Source: SZUA-35 sp964351995
Lineage (GTDB): Bacteria; Actinomycetota; Acidimicrobiia; Acidimicrobiales; SZUA-35
Assembly: GCA_964351995.1 (NCBI GenBank)
Contig: CAYGQE010000001.1
Span: 124,001-188,000 of the forward strand
Reading direction: 5' to 3'
Length of the DNA stretch: 64,000 bases
How positions within the stretch are numbered: the stretch's first letter is position 1; each line of letters begins with the position of its first letter. The notes under the pieces are model-generated. The model worked only from the letters and a program-made list of their open reading frames with translations. It ran no database searches and was not told the DNA's origin. The position numbers and the translations under genes were made by a program. This document shows, piece after piece, positions 24,009 through 34,065 of the stretch.

Positions 24009-25721
24009 CTAGCGGATGGCTTGGTCGCGGCTGGGGAGGCGGCCGGTGATGCGCTGCGTGAGCTGATCGAACGTGAGGGGCTCGTGGAAGAGGTATCCCT
24101 GCACATTGGTGCACCGGAGACGCTCGATGATCGCCGCCTGGTCCTTGGTCTCGATGCCTTCGACCACGGTGTCGAGCTCGAGGGCCCGGCACAGCTCGAT
24201 CACGGCCTTCACCACGCTCAATGCCACGTTGTCCTGGTCGATGCGCTGCACGAACGACCGATCGATCTTCACGATGTCGATCGGTAGTTGCTGCAGGTAC
24301 GACAGCGACGAGTAGCCAGTGCCGAAGTCGTCGATTGCGATCTTGACGCCAGTACTGCGGAGTGCCTTCATGATGGGGATGCTGCTCGACTGGTCGTCGA
24401 CCACAGCAGACTCGGTCACTTCGACAGTGAGGCGGTTTGCTGGCATGCCGGAGAGCTCGAGGGCGTGGGCCACACGAGTGGGGAACCCAGGGTCAGAGAT
24501 CTGGCCCGCCGTGGCGTTGACGGCAAGACGAATGTCTCGTCCGCTCTGGCGCAGCAAAGCCATGTCGGACGTTGCTTGGAGGAGCACACGGTCGCCGATC
24601 TCGTCGAGGAGTCCGGCATCTTGCGCGATCGAGACGAACTCGCCGGGATGACGCAGCGTTCCATGTTCATCGCGCCAGCGGACCAAGGCCTCGACACCAA
24701 CAATGCCTTGACCTGGAAGTTGCACGATCGGCTGGTAATGCACGATGAAGCGGTTTTCCGCCAATGCGCTGGCCAGCCCGGCCTCGACCTCGAACCGGCG
24801 ATCGAGCCGGCGCTGGAGCGCATGGTCATGGGTGACCACACCACCTCGGTTGGATTCCTTGGCCTGGTACGCCGCTGTGTCGGCCTCGCCGAGGAGGTGC
24901 TTCGCATCATGGGCCGCATCGCCTTTGGACAGGGCGATGCCGATGCTGACACCGATCTTGACTCTGCGGCCATCGATGACGAAACCGCTCGAGACCGCTC
25001 GTCGAACGTTCTGAGCGACTTCCAGGGCCTCGTCACTGGTTGCGCTGGAGAGCATGATGACGAACTCGTCGCCACCAAATCTTGCCGCCACGATGCCTTC
25101 AGCATCGAGCAGCGCCTCGAGCCGCATACCCAGCAAACGAAGGAGCTCGTCGCCGGCAGCGTGGCCGAGCGAGTCGTTCACGATCTTGAACCGATCAAGG
25201 TCGCAGAACAAGATTGCCGGTCGGTTGCCGTTTGCGAGTTGCTCTTCGAGCATCAGCTCGAGCTTGGCTCGATTCGCAAGGCCGGTGAGCGTGTCGGTGT
25301 AGGCGAGGTGGCGCAGATCCTCGGTCATACGGCGCTCCTCGGTGATGTCGCGCCCGATCCCGAAGTAGTAGCCGGTGGTGTCGTCTCGTTCGATCGACCA
25401 CTGGATGTGGCGAGTGGTCTCGCTGCTCGCTGTACGCATCTGGGCAACGAGTTCGACTTTGCCGAGCTCGGCAAGATCGTCGCCGAGGTCTCCGGCGTCT
25501 GAATCGTCGAAGCCAATGGCGATCTCTTCGAATGCGGTCCCGAGCACCTGCGCACGGTCAAATCCGAGCGCGCTGGTGAGAGCATCGTTGGCCTCGACCA
25601 GACGACCGGCTTGGTCGATCACGACGAACATGAGACCGTCGGTGGAGAAGAATTGGCTGAGGACGAAGTCGCGTAGATCGGCAGACCCGTCGTCGCCAGG
25701 TGTAGCCGAGCCGAATGCCAT
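24009..25721 (-). CDS. PAS-GGDEF-EAL cyclic di-GMP enzyme
   Basis: A 570-residue cytosolic sensor enzyme. Residues 20-135 are a PAS domain (MFVVIDQAGRLVEAND, then GRDITEERR at its end). Next comes a GGDEF domain with intact RFGGDEF and no RxxD inhibitory site at the expected place, then an EAL domain with EALVRW, DDFGTGYSS, VKIDRSF and VEGIET all intact. It could make, break or switch between both activities on c-di-GMP, set by the PAS ligand. It begins two bases after the stop of the small gene at 25724-26119, so the two are co-transcribed. Confidence 0.94.
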   Translation of the reverse strand: MAFGSATPGDDGSADLRDFVLSQFFSTDGLMFVVIDQAGRLVEANDALTSALGFDRAQVLGTAFEEIAIGFDDSDAGDLGDDLAELGKVELVAQMRTASSETTRHIQWSIERDDTTGYYFGIGRDITEERRMTEDLRHLAYTDTLTGLANRAKLELMLEEQLANGNRPAILFCDLDRFKIVNDSLGHAAGDELLRLLGMRLEALLDAEGIVAARFGGDEFVIMLSSATSDEALEVAQNVRRAVSSGFVIDGRRVKIGVSIGIALSKGDAAHDAKHLLGEADTAAYQAKESNRGGVVTHDHALQRRLDRRFEVEAGLASALAENRFIVHYQPIVQLPGQGIVGVEALVRWRDEHGTLRHPGEFVSIAQDAGLLDEIGDRVLLQATSDMALLRQSGRDIRLAVNATAGQISDPGFPTRVAHALELSGMPANRLTVEVTESAVVDDQSSSIPIMKALRSTGVKIAIDDFGTGYSSLSYLQQLPIDIVKIDRSFVQRIDQDNVALSVVKAVIELCRALELDTVVEGIETKDQAAIIERLRCTNVQGYLFHEPLTFDQLTQRITGRLPSRDQAIR

Positions 25722-25723
25722 GG

Positions 25724-26119
25724 TCAGCTCGCGTGTTGGCTGAAGACGGCGAGGGCGGCCCTGAACTCGCCGGGCAGGGTCTCGAGTCGCTCTCGGTTGG
25801 GCACATTGGCCTTCAGGATCTCGTCGCCGTTCTGGAGCTCGATGGTGCCTGCTCCTTGGCTGGCGCGAAGGCCTTTGAGTTCGGAGTAGGGGACGAACGT
25901 CGGCCGCTTGAAGCGGCCGTGTTCGGTCAACTTCTTGACTGTTGCGGCGGTGCCGTTGACGCTTGCCTTCTGGATGCCCTTGAGCGTGGTGATGTCGACG
26001 CGATCAGTCAGGAACACACCACGGTCGACGAAAACGAAGGCCTGGTACCAGAGCCCTCGAGGGGATGGGATCGTCCACGAATGCACGATGGTTGGAGTTG
26101 ACGCGTCGGACACATCCAC
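25724..26119 (-). CDS. hypothetical protein upstream of the GGDEF-EAL gene
   Basis: A 131-residue soluble protein starting at GTG 26119. It has a Trp-rich beginning (HSWTIPSPRGLWYQAFVFVD) and a beta-rich pattern (FVPYSELKGLRAS, GTIELQNGDEIL) that recalls PH-like or bPH folds, but no family is certain. Its stop lies two bases before the ATG of the GGDEF-EAL gene. It might tune or sense for that enzyme. Function unknown. Confidence 0.6.
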   Translation of the reverse strand: MDVSDASTPTIVHSWTIPSPRGLWYQAFVFVDRGVFLTDRVDITTLKGIQKASVNGTAATVKKLTEHGRFKRPTFVPYSELKGLRASQGAGTIELQNGDEILKANVPNRERLETLPGEFRAALAVFSQHAS

Positions 26120-26170
26120 CCATCGGCAGATAGGTGTCAGTTGTTGAGCCGGTTCTTTCGGTCCTGTGAC

Positions 26171-28924
26171 CTAGAGAATCGGGGACCGGCCCATCTTGCG
26201 CCGACCGAAATTCCGGACCGGGGTCCGAAGGGTCTCCGCAGCAAGGTAGATGACCGGGAAGGCCAGCAGGACGAGCACCGTCGAGCTGAGTAGCCCACCG
26301 ATCAGCGTGAAGCTGAGGGCCTCCCAGAAGGGGTCGCTGAGCGCCAGTGGCAACAACCCAACGACGGTGGTGAGTGTGGTGGCGACCAGTGGGCGGAAGC
26401 GGCGGGTGACGGCTTGGCCGATGGCGTCGCCAGGGCTGAGACCGGCGCGTCGACCCTGGTTGGCAGCGTCGATCAACAAGATCGTGTTGTTGACCACCAC
26501 ACCAATCAGGGCGATGAGACCGACGAACACGAAGAAGCTGAGTGGATTGTCGGTGAGACTGAGAGCGGCGAACACACCGAACAGGCTGAACGGAATGGCC
26601 AACAGGATCAACAGCGGTTGCACGATCGACCGGAACTGGATCACCAGCAGAAGGGCCACGAGCACCACGGCCACCAACAGGGCAACCAGCAGGCCAGCGA
26701 AGTCGTCCTGGTTGTCGGACTCTTGACCGAAGTCGAAGGCAATGGCATTGCTGCTGAGACCTCTGGCTTCGAGATCGGCCTCCGGGAACAGGTCGTTGAC
26801 GATCTCCTCAGCGGCGTTCAGGTTGTTGGTGAGATCGTCGTTGCTGAACGAGGCGCGGACCTCGATCTGACGCTCGCCGTTGGTGCGGAACACCTGACCC
26901 TGGGTCGAGATGAGGGCATCGGTGACCTGTGTGGCTTCACCGCTGGCCTTGTCGAGGTCGATACCGATGAGGGCGTCGCGAAGCTCGATGGCCAAGGCCT
27001 CGACTTCGGCAACGTTGGCATCGGTTGCGGTGATCTGGGCCGCAAACGGGAACTCTTCGACGGGTGGGCCGTTCTCGATCGGGCCAACGGTGATGCGGGC
27101 ACCCTCGAGGTCAGCGATCGCTGCCTCGAGCCGCTCGACGTACACCGGTGCAGTGGTGTCCCGATCGCCGAATGGTGTGAGGTCGATGAAGGTGAGCAGG
27201 GTGCGTTCGTTGCCTCGGATGTACTGCGAACGGACGAGATCGTCGCCGAGCACGTCGACGACCGCAGTGTCGATCTCACGGCTGAGTTCCTGGGCTTGTT
27301 CGATCGTGGTGCCCGGATCGAAGTCAGCCGACACCGAGATGACGTTGGCGTCCTTGCCGGGAGGGAAGATGTTGAAGCCGAGGGTGCCAGCGATGCCGAA
27401 ACCGGTGAAGACAATGGCGAAGGCGGCAGCAACCAGGCCACCACCGACCAGCCAGCCCTTCGGACCGTTGCCGGAGGGGTACGACGCCAGCTTGCCGGCG
27501 CCACGAGCCAACGTCTTGATGAACCTGATGAAGGGGTTCTGTCCGCCGTTGCCCTTCAGCAGAAAGGGCTTTGCGATCGCAGGGATGAAGATCACCGAGA
27601 ACAGGAAGGACACAAGCAACGTGATGATGACGGTGGTGGGAATGGCTCGGATGAACTCACCGAGCACGCCGCCAACGAACAGCATTGGGCCGAACACCAA
27701 GACGGTGGTCAGGGTGCCAGCGAACGAGGCGGTGCCGACTCGGTTGATCGCCGTGCGGACCACGCCGATCTCGTCATCGCCCTCGTCTCGGTTGGCATCG
27801 ATCGATTCGGAGATCACGATGGCGTCGTCGACGAGGAGACCGAGAGTCAGGATCAGGCCGAACAGGGTGATCGTGTTGAGCGAGAAGCCGGTGAACCAAA
27901 GGCCACTCAACGCAGCGAGCATCACGGTGGCCATGAAACCGGCGGTGATGGCCGAGGCCCTCCAACCAATGAAGAGCAAGCTGACGAGGGCGACGGCCAG
28001 CAAACCGACCACGAGATTGCCGGTGAGTCCGCTGATCTGGCTGCGGATGTCGGTGGCGAAATCGGCGGTGATCTCGGCGGTGAAACCGTCGGAAAGGACG
28101 CCGTCACTTTCGTTGATCCGGTCGACGACTGCATCACTGAAGCTGAGGATGTCGAGTCCGATGTCGGGGTTGCGAACCAGGCCAACGGCGACGGCGTCGG
28201 CGTAGGCGGCGGTGTCTTCGAGGACGACGCGGGTGAACCGAGTCTGGCGGATCTCGGTCTCGCCGGTGGCGGGGTCGATGCCTTCGGTCAAGAGGTTGCG
28301 GACGTCGGCCTGGATGATGGCCTCGTCGTCAGCGAGGAAGTCACGCATCTTGGCCGCTTCGGCTTCGAGCTCGATTGCCGTGGTGCCCTCGGGACCGGCA
28401 ACAGAGACCAAGACGTCGTAGACCTCGAGGAACTTGGTGGCGTCGAGCGACCGTACTGACACGTCGGCTTCGGGCGGCAACGCGAGGCTCGCAACGGCGG
28501 TGTCGAGAAGGGCCGCACCTTCCGGTGAGGAGAAGGTGTCTTCGAATTCGACGACCACAGCGAATGCGTTGCCGAGGGCGAAGGACTGCACTTCGGCGAC
28601 ACCGTCGATCGCGCCGAACGCTTCACTCAGTGGCACCGCTACATCAGCATCGACAACCTCTGCATCATCGACGAAGTACGCCCCGTCGACGATGGCGATG
28701 GGCAAATTGATCGGGGGGAAACCCTCTCGAGCGAGCCCGCCGAAATACGCCGTGAGCCCAACGGCAAACACCACGACCCAGAGACCAAGTGTGATCGGCC
28801 AACGCCGAGCCGACGTGGTGGCCAGCTTGGTGATCAGGGAGCGGTCGGTGTTCGAGTCGCTGAGGGCTTCGCTGGCTTCGTTTGCGCTCTCGGCGTCGAT
28901 CACGGGGGTACTCATCCTCGACAC
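26171..28924 (-). CDS. RND-family exporter (AcrB/HAE1-like)
   Basis: A 917-residue resistance-nodulation-division transporter, proton-driven, in the cytoplasmic membrane. One hydrophobic segment near residue 45, a large outer loop, a cluster of five or six segments with LGLLVDDAIVISESI (the family's proton-relay region in TM4), a second outer loop, and a final cluster ending near residue 890. AcrB proteins are usually 1,030-1,050 residues, so the outer loops are short here, as seen in many actinobacteria. No membrane-fusion or outer-membrane partner is adjacent, consistent with a Gram-positive envelope. Substrate unknown. Start is ATG 28924 or three codons later. Confidence 0.9.
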   Translation of the reverse strand: MSRMSTPVIDAESANEASEALSDSNTDRSLITKLATTSARRWPITLGLWVVVFAVGLTAYFGGLAREGFPPINLPIAIVDGAYFVDDAEVVDADVAVPLSEAFGAIDGVAEVQSFALGNAFAVVVEFEDTFSSPEGAALLDTAVASLALPPEADVSVRSLDATKFLEVYDVLVSVAGPEGTTAIELEAEAAKMRDFLADDEAIIQADVRNLLTEGIDPATGETEIRQTRFTRVVLEDTAAYADAVAVGLVRNPDIGLDILSFSDAVVDRINESDGVLSDGFTAEITADFATDIRSQISGLTGNLVVGLLAVALVSLLFIGWRASAITAGFMATVMLAALSGLWFTGFSLNTITLFGLILTLGLLVDDAIVISESIDANRDEGDDEIGVVRTAINRVGTASFAGTLTTVLVFGPMLFVGGVLGEFIRAIPTTVIITLLVSFLFSVIFIPAIAKPFLLKGNGGQNPFIRFIKTLARGAGKLASYPSGNGPKGWLVGGGLVAAAFAIVFTGFGIAGTLGFNIFPPGKDANVISVSADFDPGTTIEQAQELSREIDTAVVDVLGDDLVRSQYIRGNERTLLTFIDLTPFGDRDTTAPVYVERLEAAIADLEGARITVGPIENGPPVEEFPFAAQITATDANVAEVEALAIELRDALIGIDLDKASGEATQVTDALISTQGQVFRTNGERQIEVRASFSNDDLTNNLNAAEEIVNDLFPEADLEARGLSSNAIAFDFGQESDNQDDFAGLLVALLVAVVLVALLLVIQFRSIVQPLLILLAIPFSLFGVFAALSLTDNPLSFFVFVGLIALIGVVVNNTILLIDAANQGRRAGLSPGDAIGQAVTRRFRPLVATTLTTVVGLLPLALSDPFWEALSFTLIGGLLSSTVLVLLAFPVIYLAAETLRTPVRNFGRRKMGRSPIL

Positions 28925-29009
28925 GCTACGAAAAACCGGGGGCAGGGGGCGGATGATGTGACCGATGTCCCCGTTTTCGCCTTCGGCGAAACCCGAGTTG
29001 TTCGCAAGC

Positions 29010-29030
29010 TCACAACATCGACCGTTGTGA
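29010..29030. terminator. hairpin in the 28925-29059 gap
   Basis: TCACAAC and GTTGTGA form a 7-base stem around a seven-base loop, about 30 bases beyond the stop of the minus-strand gpmI gene. A second small hairpin (TTTCGCC-TTC-GGCGAAA, 28975-28991) lies next to it. They may end gpmI transcription before the exporter gene. There is no strong U-run. Confidence 0.45.
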
Positions 29031-29059
29031 ACGTTGTCTCTCCAACGTCCCCGTTCGGA

Positions 29060-30769
<1,710 letters not shown>

Positions 30770-30822
30770 GCCCGGAGTCTAGGGACCATGTCCTGGGCAA
30801 CGCTGGCTGGCACACTCTGGCC

Positions 30823-31392
30823 ATGAACGATGCGAATGAAGACCTCGACGCAGGTTCGGCGACCGGTTCGACGAGTACTGAGACAACCGGTTCAGAACGC
30901 AATCTCGGCCGCCGAATCCTCTTCTTCGTGGTCATCGCTGCCGCGCTGGTGATCAGCTATCTGGTCGGGGCAGCCGTGGTTCCTCGATGGTGGGCCCAGC
31001 GCATCGGCAACGTGGTCGACGGAAGTCTCGTGGCCGGGAACACCTTGGGGTTCGGCATCGGCTTCGCCTTCACGCTTTTACCGATCTTCGTGCTCTACCT
31101 GGGCTGGCGCTTCAAGAAGAGCTGGAAGCGGGCGCTGGGCTTCGTCGTTGCTGCGTTCGTTGTTGGAGCGCCCAACCTGATGACCCTCGGCATTGTGGTT
31201 GGCAGTGGGAACGCCGCACATGCAGGTGAGCGAATTCTCGATGTCGACGGTCCGGGTTTCCGCGGTGGCAGCCTCGTTGGAGCCATCGCTGCGGTTGTGG
31301 CCGGCCTCATTCTCGTGTGGCTGGTCAGCTCTCGACGCCGGAACAAAACCAAAGCTGCCGAGCTCAAAGCTGAGCTCGGCAGCCGGGACTGA
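30823..31392 (+). CDS. small membrane protein of unknown function
   Basis: A 189-residue protein with an acidic, Thr/Ser-rich start and about four hydrophobic segments (near residues 32-52, 70-95, 105-125 and 150-172). It ends in a basic, Lys/Ala-rich cytosolic tail. No family is recognised. ATG 30823 directly precedes the acidic start; the longer frame upstream would overlap gpmI's promoter region. The codons for the tail form a 12-base perfect inverted repeat (31354-31383). Confidence 0.65.
   Translation: MNDANEDLDAGSATGSTSTETTGSERNLGRRILFFVVIAAALVISYLVGAAVVPRWWAQRIGNVVDGSLVAGNTLGFGIGFAFTLLPIFVLYLGWRFKKSWKRALGFVVAAFVVGAPNLMTLGIVVGSGNAAHAGERILDVDGPGFRGGSLVGAIAAVVAGLILVWLVSSRRRNKTKAAELKAELGSRD
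31354..31383. terminator. intragenic inverted repeat near the stop codon
   Basis: GCTGCCGAGCTC and GAGCTCGGCAGC pair perfectly (12 bases) around a six-base loop inside the last codons of the membrane-protein gene, seven bases before its stop codon. It encodes AAEL-K-AEL repeats and may double as a terminator between this gene and the convergent fasciclin gene. Confidence 0.4.
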
Positions 31393-31417
31393 AGATCGCT
31401 GGGGTTACATCGTTGGG

Positions 31418-32575
31418 TTACAGGGCGATCGGGATCATCACCCGGTTGATCGTGTGGATGACGCCGTTGGTCGCATCGATGTTCGAACGAGGGAAGAGCA
31501 GGCGGGCGTCAGGAACCGATGGGGCTTGGTCGCCGAGGGTCCGATCCGGGTGGACGTTGATCGTCGCACCGTTGACCGTTTCCGCAACGCCACCGGTCCG
31601 CACCTCGCGGTAGTCCTGTGCTCCTGGCAGCACGTGGTAGGTGAGGATCGCGGTCAGGACCGGGAGAGGATCGCCGTCGCCGAGCTCGGTGAGCGCCCCG
31701 ACGATGAAGTCGAACGCCCCGGCTTCGTCGAAGCCGTGGTAGCCGAGATCACGAGCGGTCATGACGAACGCAAGATCGTTGGGGGCCAGCACGGTGATGT
31801 CGGCCAGACCGGCCGAGCCGTCGTCGAGCGCATCGACGAGCCCAGCGGCGCCGAGTGACGTCAACAGCAGGTCGTAGTCCATGAGGTTTCGATCGAAGTC
31901 GCCGCCGCTTTCGGTCACGATGTCAGCAATCGAGGATGCGTCCTGTGCGAGATCGAGTGGCAGTAGCACCCGGTTGATGGTGTGAATCGTGCCGTTCGCC
32001 GCATCGATGTTCGAGCGGAAGAAGTTGAGCTTGGGGTCGACGTTGTCCGGGTCTGCATCGTTGATGGTGCGGTCGGGCTGCGGGTTGATCGGAGCGCCGG
32101 CCAGGGTGGCCCGCTCGCCGCCGGTTCGCAGGGCGCGGTAGCCGAGGTCCTCACCGATCACGTGATACTGCAACACAGTCGTCAGCGGGCCAACCGGATC
32201 ACCGTCACCGAGTTCGGTGAGCGCAGCGACCAGGAAATTCCAAGCCCCGGCCTCACTCGTGCCTCGGAACCCGAGTTCTCTTGCGGTCTCGACAAAGGCG
32301 CGATCGTTGGGAGCGAGCACCGTGACCGACAGGGCAGGGTCGTTCAACAGGTCGGCAAGGCCGGCGGTGGTCACGGCGTTGAGAAGAATGTCGTAGTCGT
32401 CGAGGTTGCGGTCGAAGTCGCCGCCGCTGGCGGCCACGATGCCGGTGATGGTGGGTGCGTCCGCATCGGCTGCGTCGCTGGCAGCTACAGGTGCCACCAA
32501 TGTCGTGGCCAACAGGCCCAGCCCCGCCACCACGCTGGCGACGCTCTTCTTCACCGAGTTCGTTCCGAGGTTCAT
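31418..32575 (-). CDS. secreted protein with two fasciclin (FAS1) domains
   Basis: A 385-residue exported protein. A signal peptide ends near VAPVAAS (residues 1-33). Two FAS1 domains follow, about 42-210 and 215-385, each with the family phrases VLAPNDxAF and YHV, and closing in GTIHTINRVLLPL or GVIHTINRVMIPI. The two copies are clearly alike (GGDFDRNL, LTELGDGDP occur in both), pointing to internal duplication. FAS1 proteins mediate adhesion to surfaces, polysaccharides or other cells. There is no anchor or sorting signal at the C-terminus, so it is likely released or held by interactions. Confidence 0.92.
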   Translation of the reverse strand: MNLGTNSVKKSVASVVAGLGLLATTLVAPVAASDAADADAPTITGIVAASGGDFDRNLDDYDILLNAVTTAGLADLLNDPALSVTVLAPNDRAFVETARELGFRGTSEAGAWNFLVAALTELGDGDPVGPLTTVLQYHVIGEDLGYRALRTGGERATLAGAPINPQPDRTINDADPDNVDPKLNFFRSNIDAANGTIHTINRVLLPLDLAQDASSIADIVTESGGDFDRNLMDYDLLLTSLGAAGLVDALDDGSAGLADITVLAPNDLAFVMTARDLGYHGFDEAGAFDFIVGALTELGDGDPLPVLTAILTYHVLPGAQDYREVRTGGVAETVNGATINVHPDRTLGDQAPSVPDARLLFPRSNIDATNGVIHTINRVMIPIAL

Positions 32576-32719
32576 GATCTTCGCTTTCTGGCGTCCGCCG
32601 CCGGATCCGCCTCACGTCGAGGCTGTGTGGGAGGGGTTTCGTCCAACTGGAACCGGCGGATTCGCTCTGGGTGAGTTCACTCGCCGGCTCGTCGCAGACG
32701 GTTCGGTGGTCTGGGGGCG

Positions 32720-34063
32720 GTGAAAGGCAGCACCCTCGGCCCCATGGGTGTGGGCGTGGTCTACGTTCTCGATGTGCGTCCCCACCGGGTTGCAGCACCC
32801 GTCGTCGCTGCCAAGGTCTTGCTGCTTGCTTTGCTCATGCTTGCCGTCGGCTCCGTCGCCCGACCAGATGCTGCGGGCGCCGCCGTGCCGGGCCAGCCGT
32901 TCACCGAGACCGGGTGTGAGGAGTACAGCGACAGTGTCGCTCGGCTCTATCAGGCCGGTTTGGATCGGGCTCCGGATCGTGGCGGCTTCGAGTTCTGGCT
33001 CGAGGCGTACACCAGTGGCGAGTGGCCCTTCGCTCGCATGGCCCGGTTCTTCGTGGTCAGCGACGAGTTCACGACCAACTACGGCGAGCTGTCCGATGAC
33101 GACTTTGTTCGCCAGCTCTACCGCAACGTGCTCGGTCGCGAGGGTGAGACCACCGGGGTGGAGTTCTGGACGGGAGAGATGCAGAAGGGAATGGCACGGT
33201 CGGTTGTTCTCATGCGCTTCGCCGAGTCGCCAGAGAACATCACCAAGACCGGCACCGTGCCCCCGGCGTTCGGCCCGTTCAACAACGGTTGGAGGCAGGC
33301 ATGGACCTGCACCTCCGGGACACTCGCCAGGGTCGTGTCGGTCACTGACGGCGACACGATGACGGTCGAGATCAATGGTGCCAACGAGCGGGTTCGCCTC
33401 ATTGGCATCAATGCCCCAGAGGCCGGCGAGTGCTTCGCATCTGAGGCCACGACTGAATTGCGCAGTCTCACCGTTGGCACCACGGTCCGGTTGGTCACCG
33501 ATCAGTCCAACCGCGACGACTTCGGTCGGCTGCTTCGCTACGTGTTCGTCGATGGGCGAGCGCGAGGGACCCTCTTTGTCAACGAGGTGCTTGTCGAGGG
33601 TGGCTTTGCCATCGCCAATCGCTACGAACCGGATACTGCGAGGGCGAACGAGCTCGATGAGGCCCAGGCCCGTGCTCAGGATGCCAACCGAGGCGTTTGG
33701 GTCGAGGGAGCTTGCGGTCCTCCCGCACCTGTCGACCTCGTGATCTCGGCCGTCAACGCCGATGCGCCCGGCAACGACAACGAGAACAAGAACGGTGAGT
33801 GGGTCACCATTCGCAGCCGAAGTGGCGCAGCTGACATGACGGGGTTTGTCCTGAAGGACGAGACAGCATCACACCGCTACTCGTTCCCCGATGGCTTCGT
33901 GCTCGGTGAAGGAGCGTCGGTGCGAGTCTTCACCGGTTGTGGCTCGAACTCCGAGACCCACCTGTACTGGTGTCATGCCCGGTCAGCGGTGTGGAACAAC
34001 GACGGCGACACGGCGTTCCTGCTTGATCCGAGCGGCAATCTGGTCGCCCAGTTGAGCTACTGA
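32720..34063 (+). CDS. secreted DUF4214-thermonuclease-lamin-tail protein
   Basis: A 447-residue exported protein. A basic, hydrophobic N-terminus acts as a signal peptide (to about residue 55). A DUF4214 region follows (to ~165), with YQAGLDRAPDRGGFEFWLE and YRNVLGREGETTGVEFW. A staphylococcal-nuclease-like domain spans ~195-325 with R226, E234 and R270 in the positions of the catalytic Arg-Glu-Arg triad. A C-terminal lamin-tail-like beta domain covers ~333-447 (WVTIRSRSGAADMTGFVL, RYSFPDGFVL). It probably degrades extracellular nucleic acid. GTG 32720 is assumed; ATG 32744 would shorten the N-terminus by eight residues. Confidence 0.85.
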   Translation: MKGSTLGPMGVGVVYVLDVRPHRVAAPVVAAKVLLLALLMLAVGSVARPDAAGAAVPGQPFTETGCEEYSDSVARLYQAGLDRAPDRGGFEFWLEAYTSGEWPFARMARFFVVSDEFTTNYGELSDDDFVRQLYRNVLGREGETTGVEFWTGEMQKGMARSVVLMRFAESPENITKTGTVPPAFGPFNNGWRQAWTCTSGTLARVVSVTDGDTMTVEINGANERVRLIGINAPEAGECFASEATTELRSLTVGTTVRLVTDQSNRDDFGRLLRYVFVDGRARGTLFVNEVLVEGGFAIANRYEPDTARANELDEAQARAQDANRGVWVEGACGPPAPVDLVISAVNADAPGNDNENKNGEWVTIRSRSGAADMTGFVLKDETASHRYSFPDGFVLGEGASVRVFTGCGSNSETHLYWCHARSAVWNNDGDTAFLLDPSGNLVAQLSY

Positions 34064-34065
34064 CG

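Noticed and set aside
24288..25502. 404-codon plus-strand frame inside the GGDEF-EAL gene
   Set aside because: Antisense shadow; the minus frame has all c-di-GMP enzyme motifs.
26414..28459. 681-codon plus-strand frame inside the RND gene
   Set aside because: Antisense to a clear transporter; composition (Glu/Gly/Asp-rich, no domain) is that of a mirror frame in GC-rich DNA.
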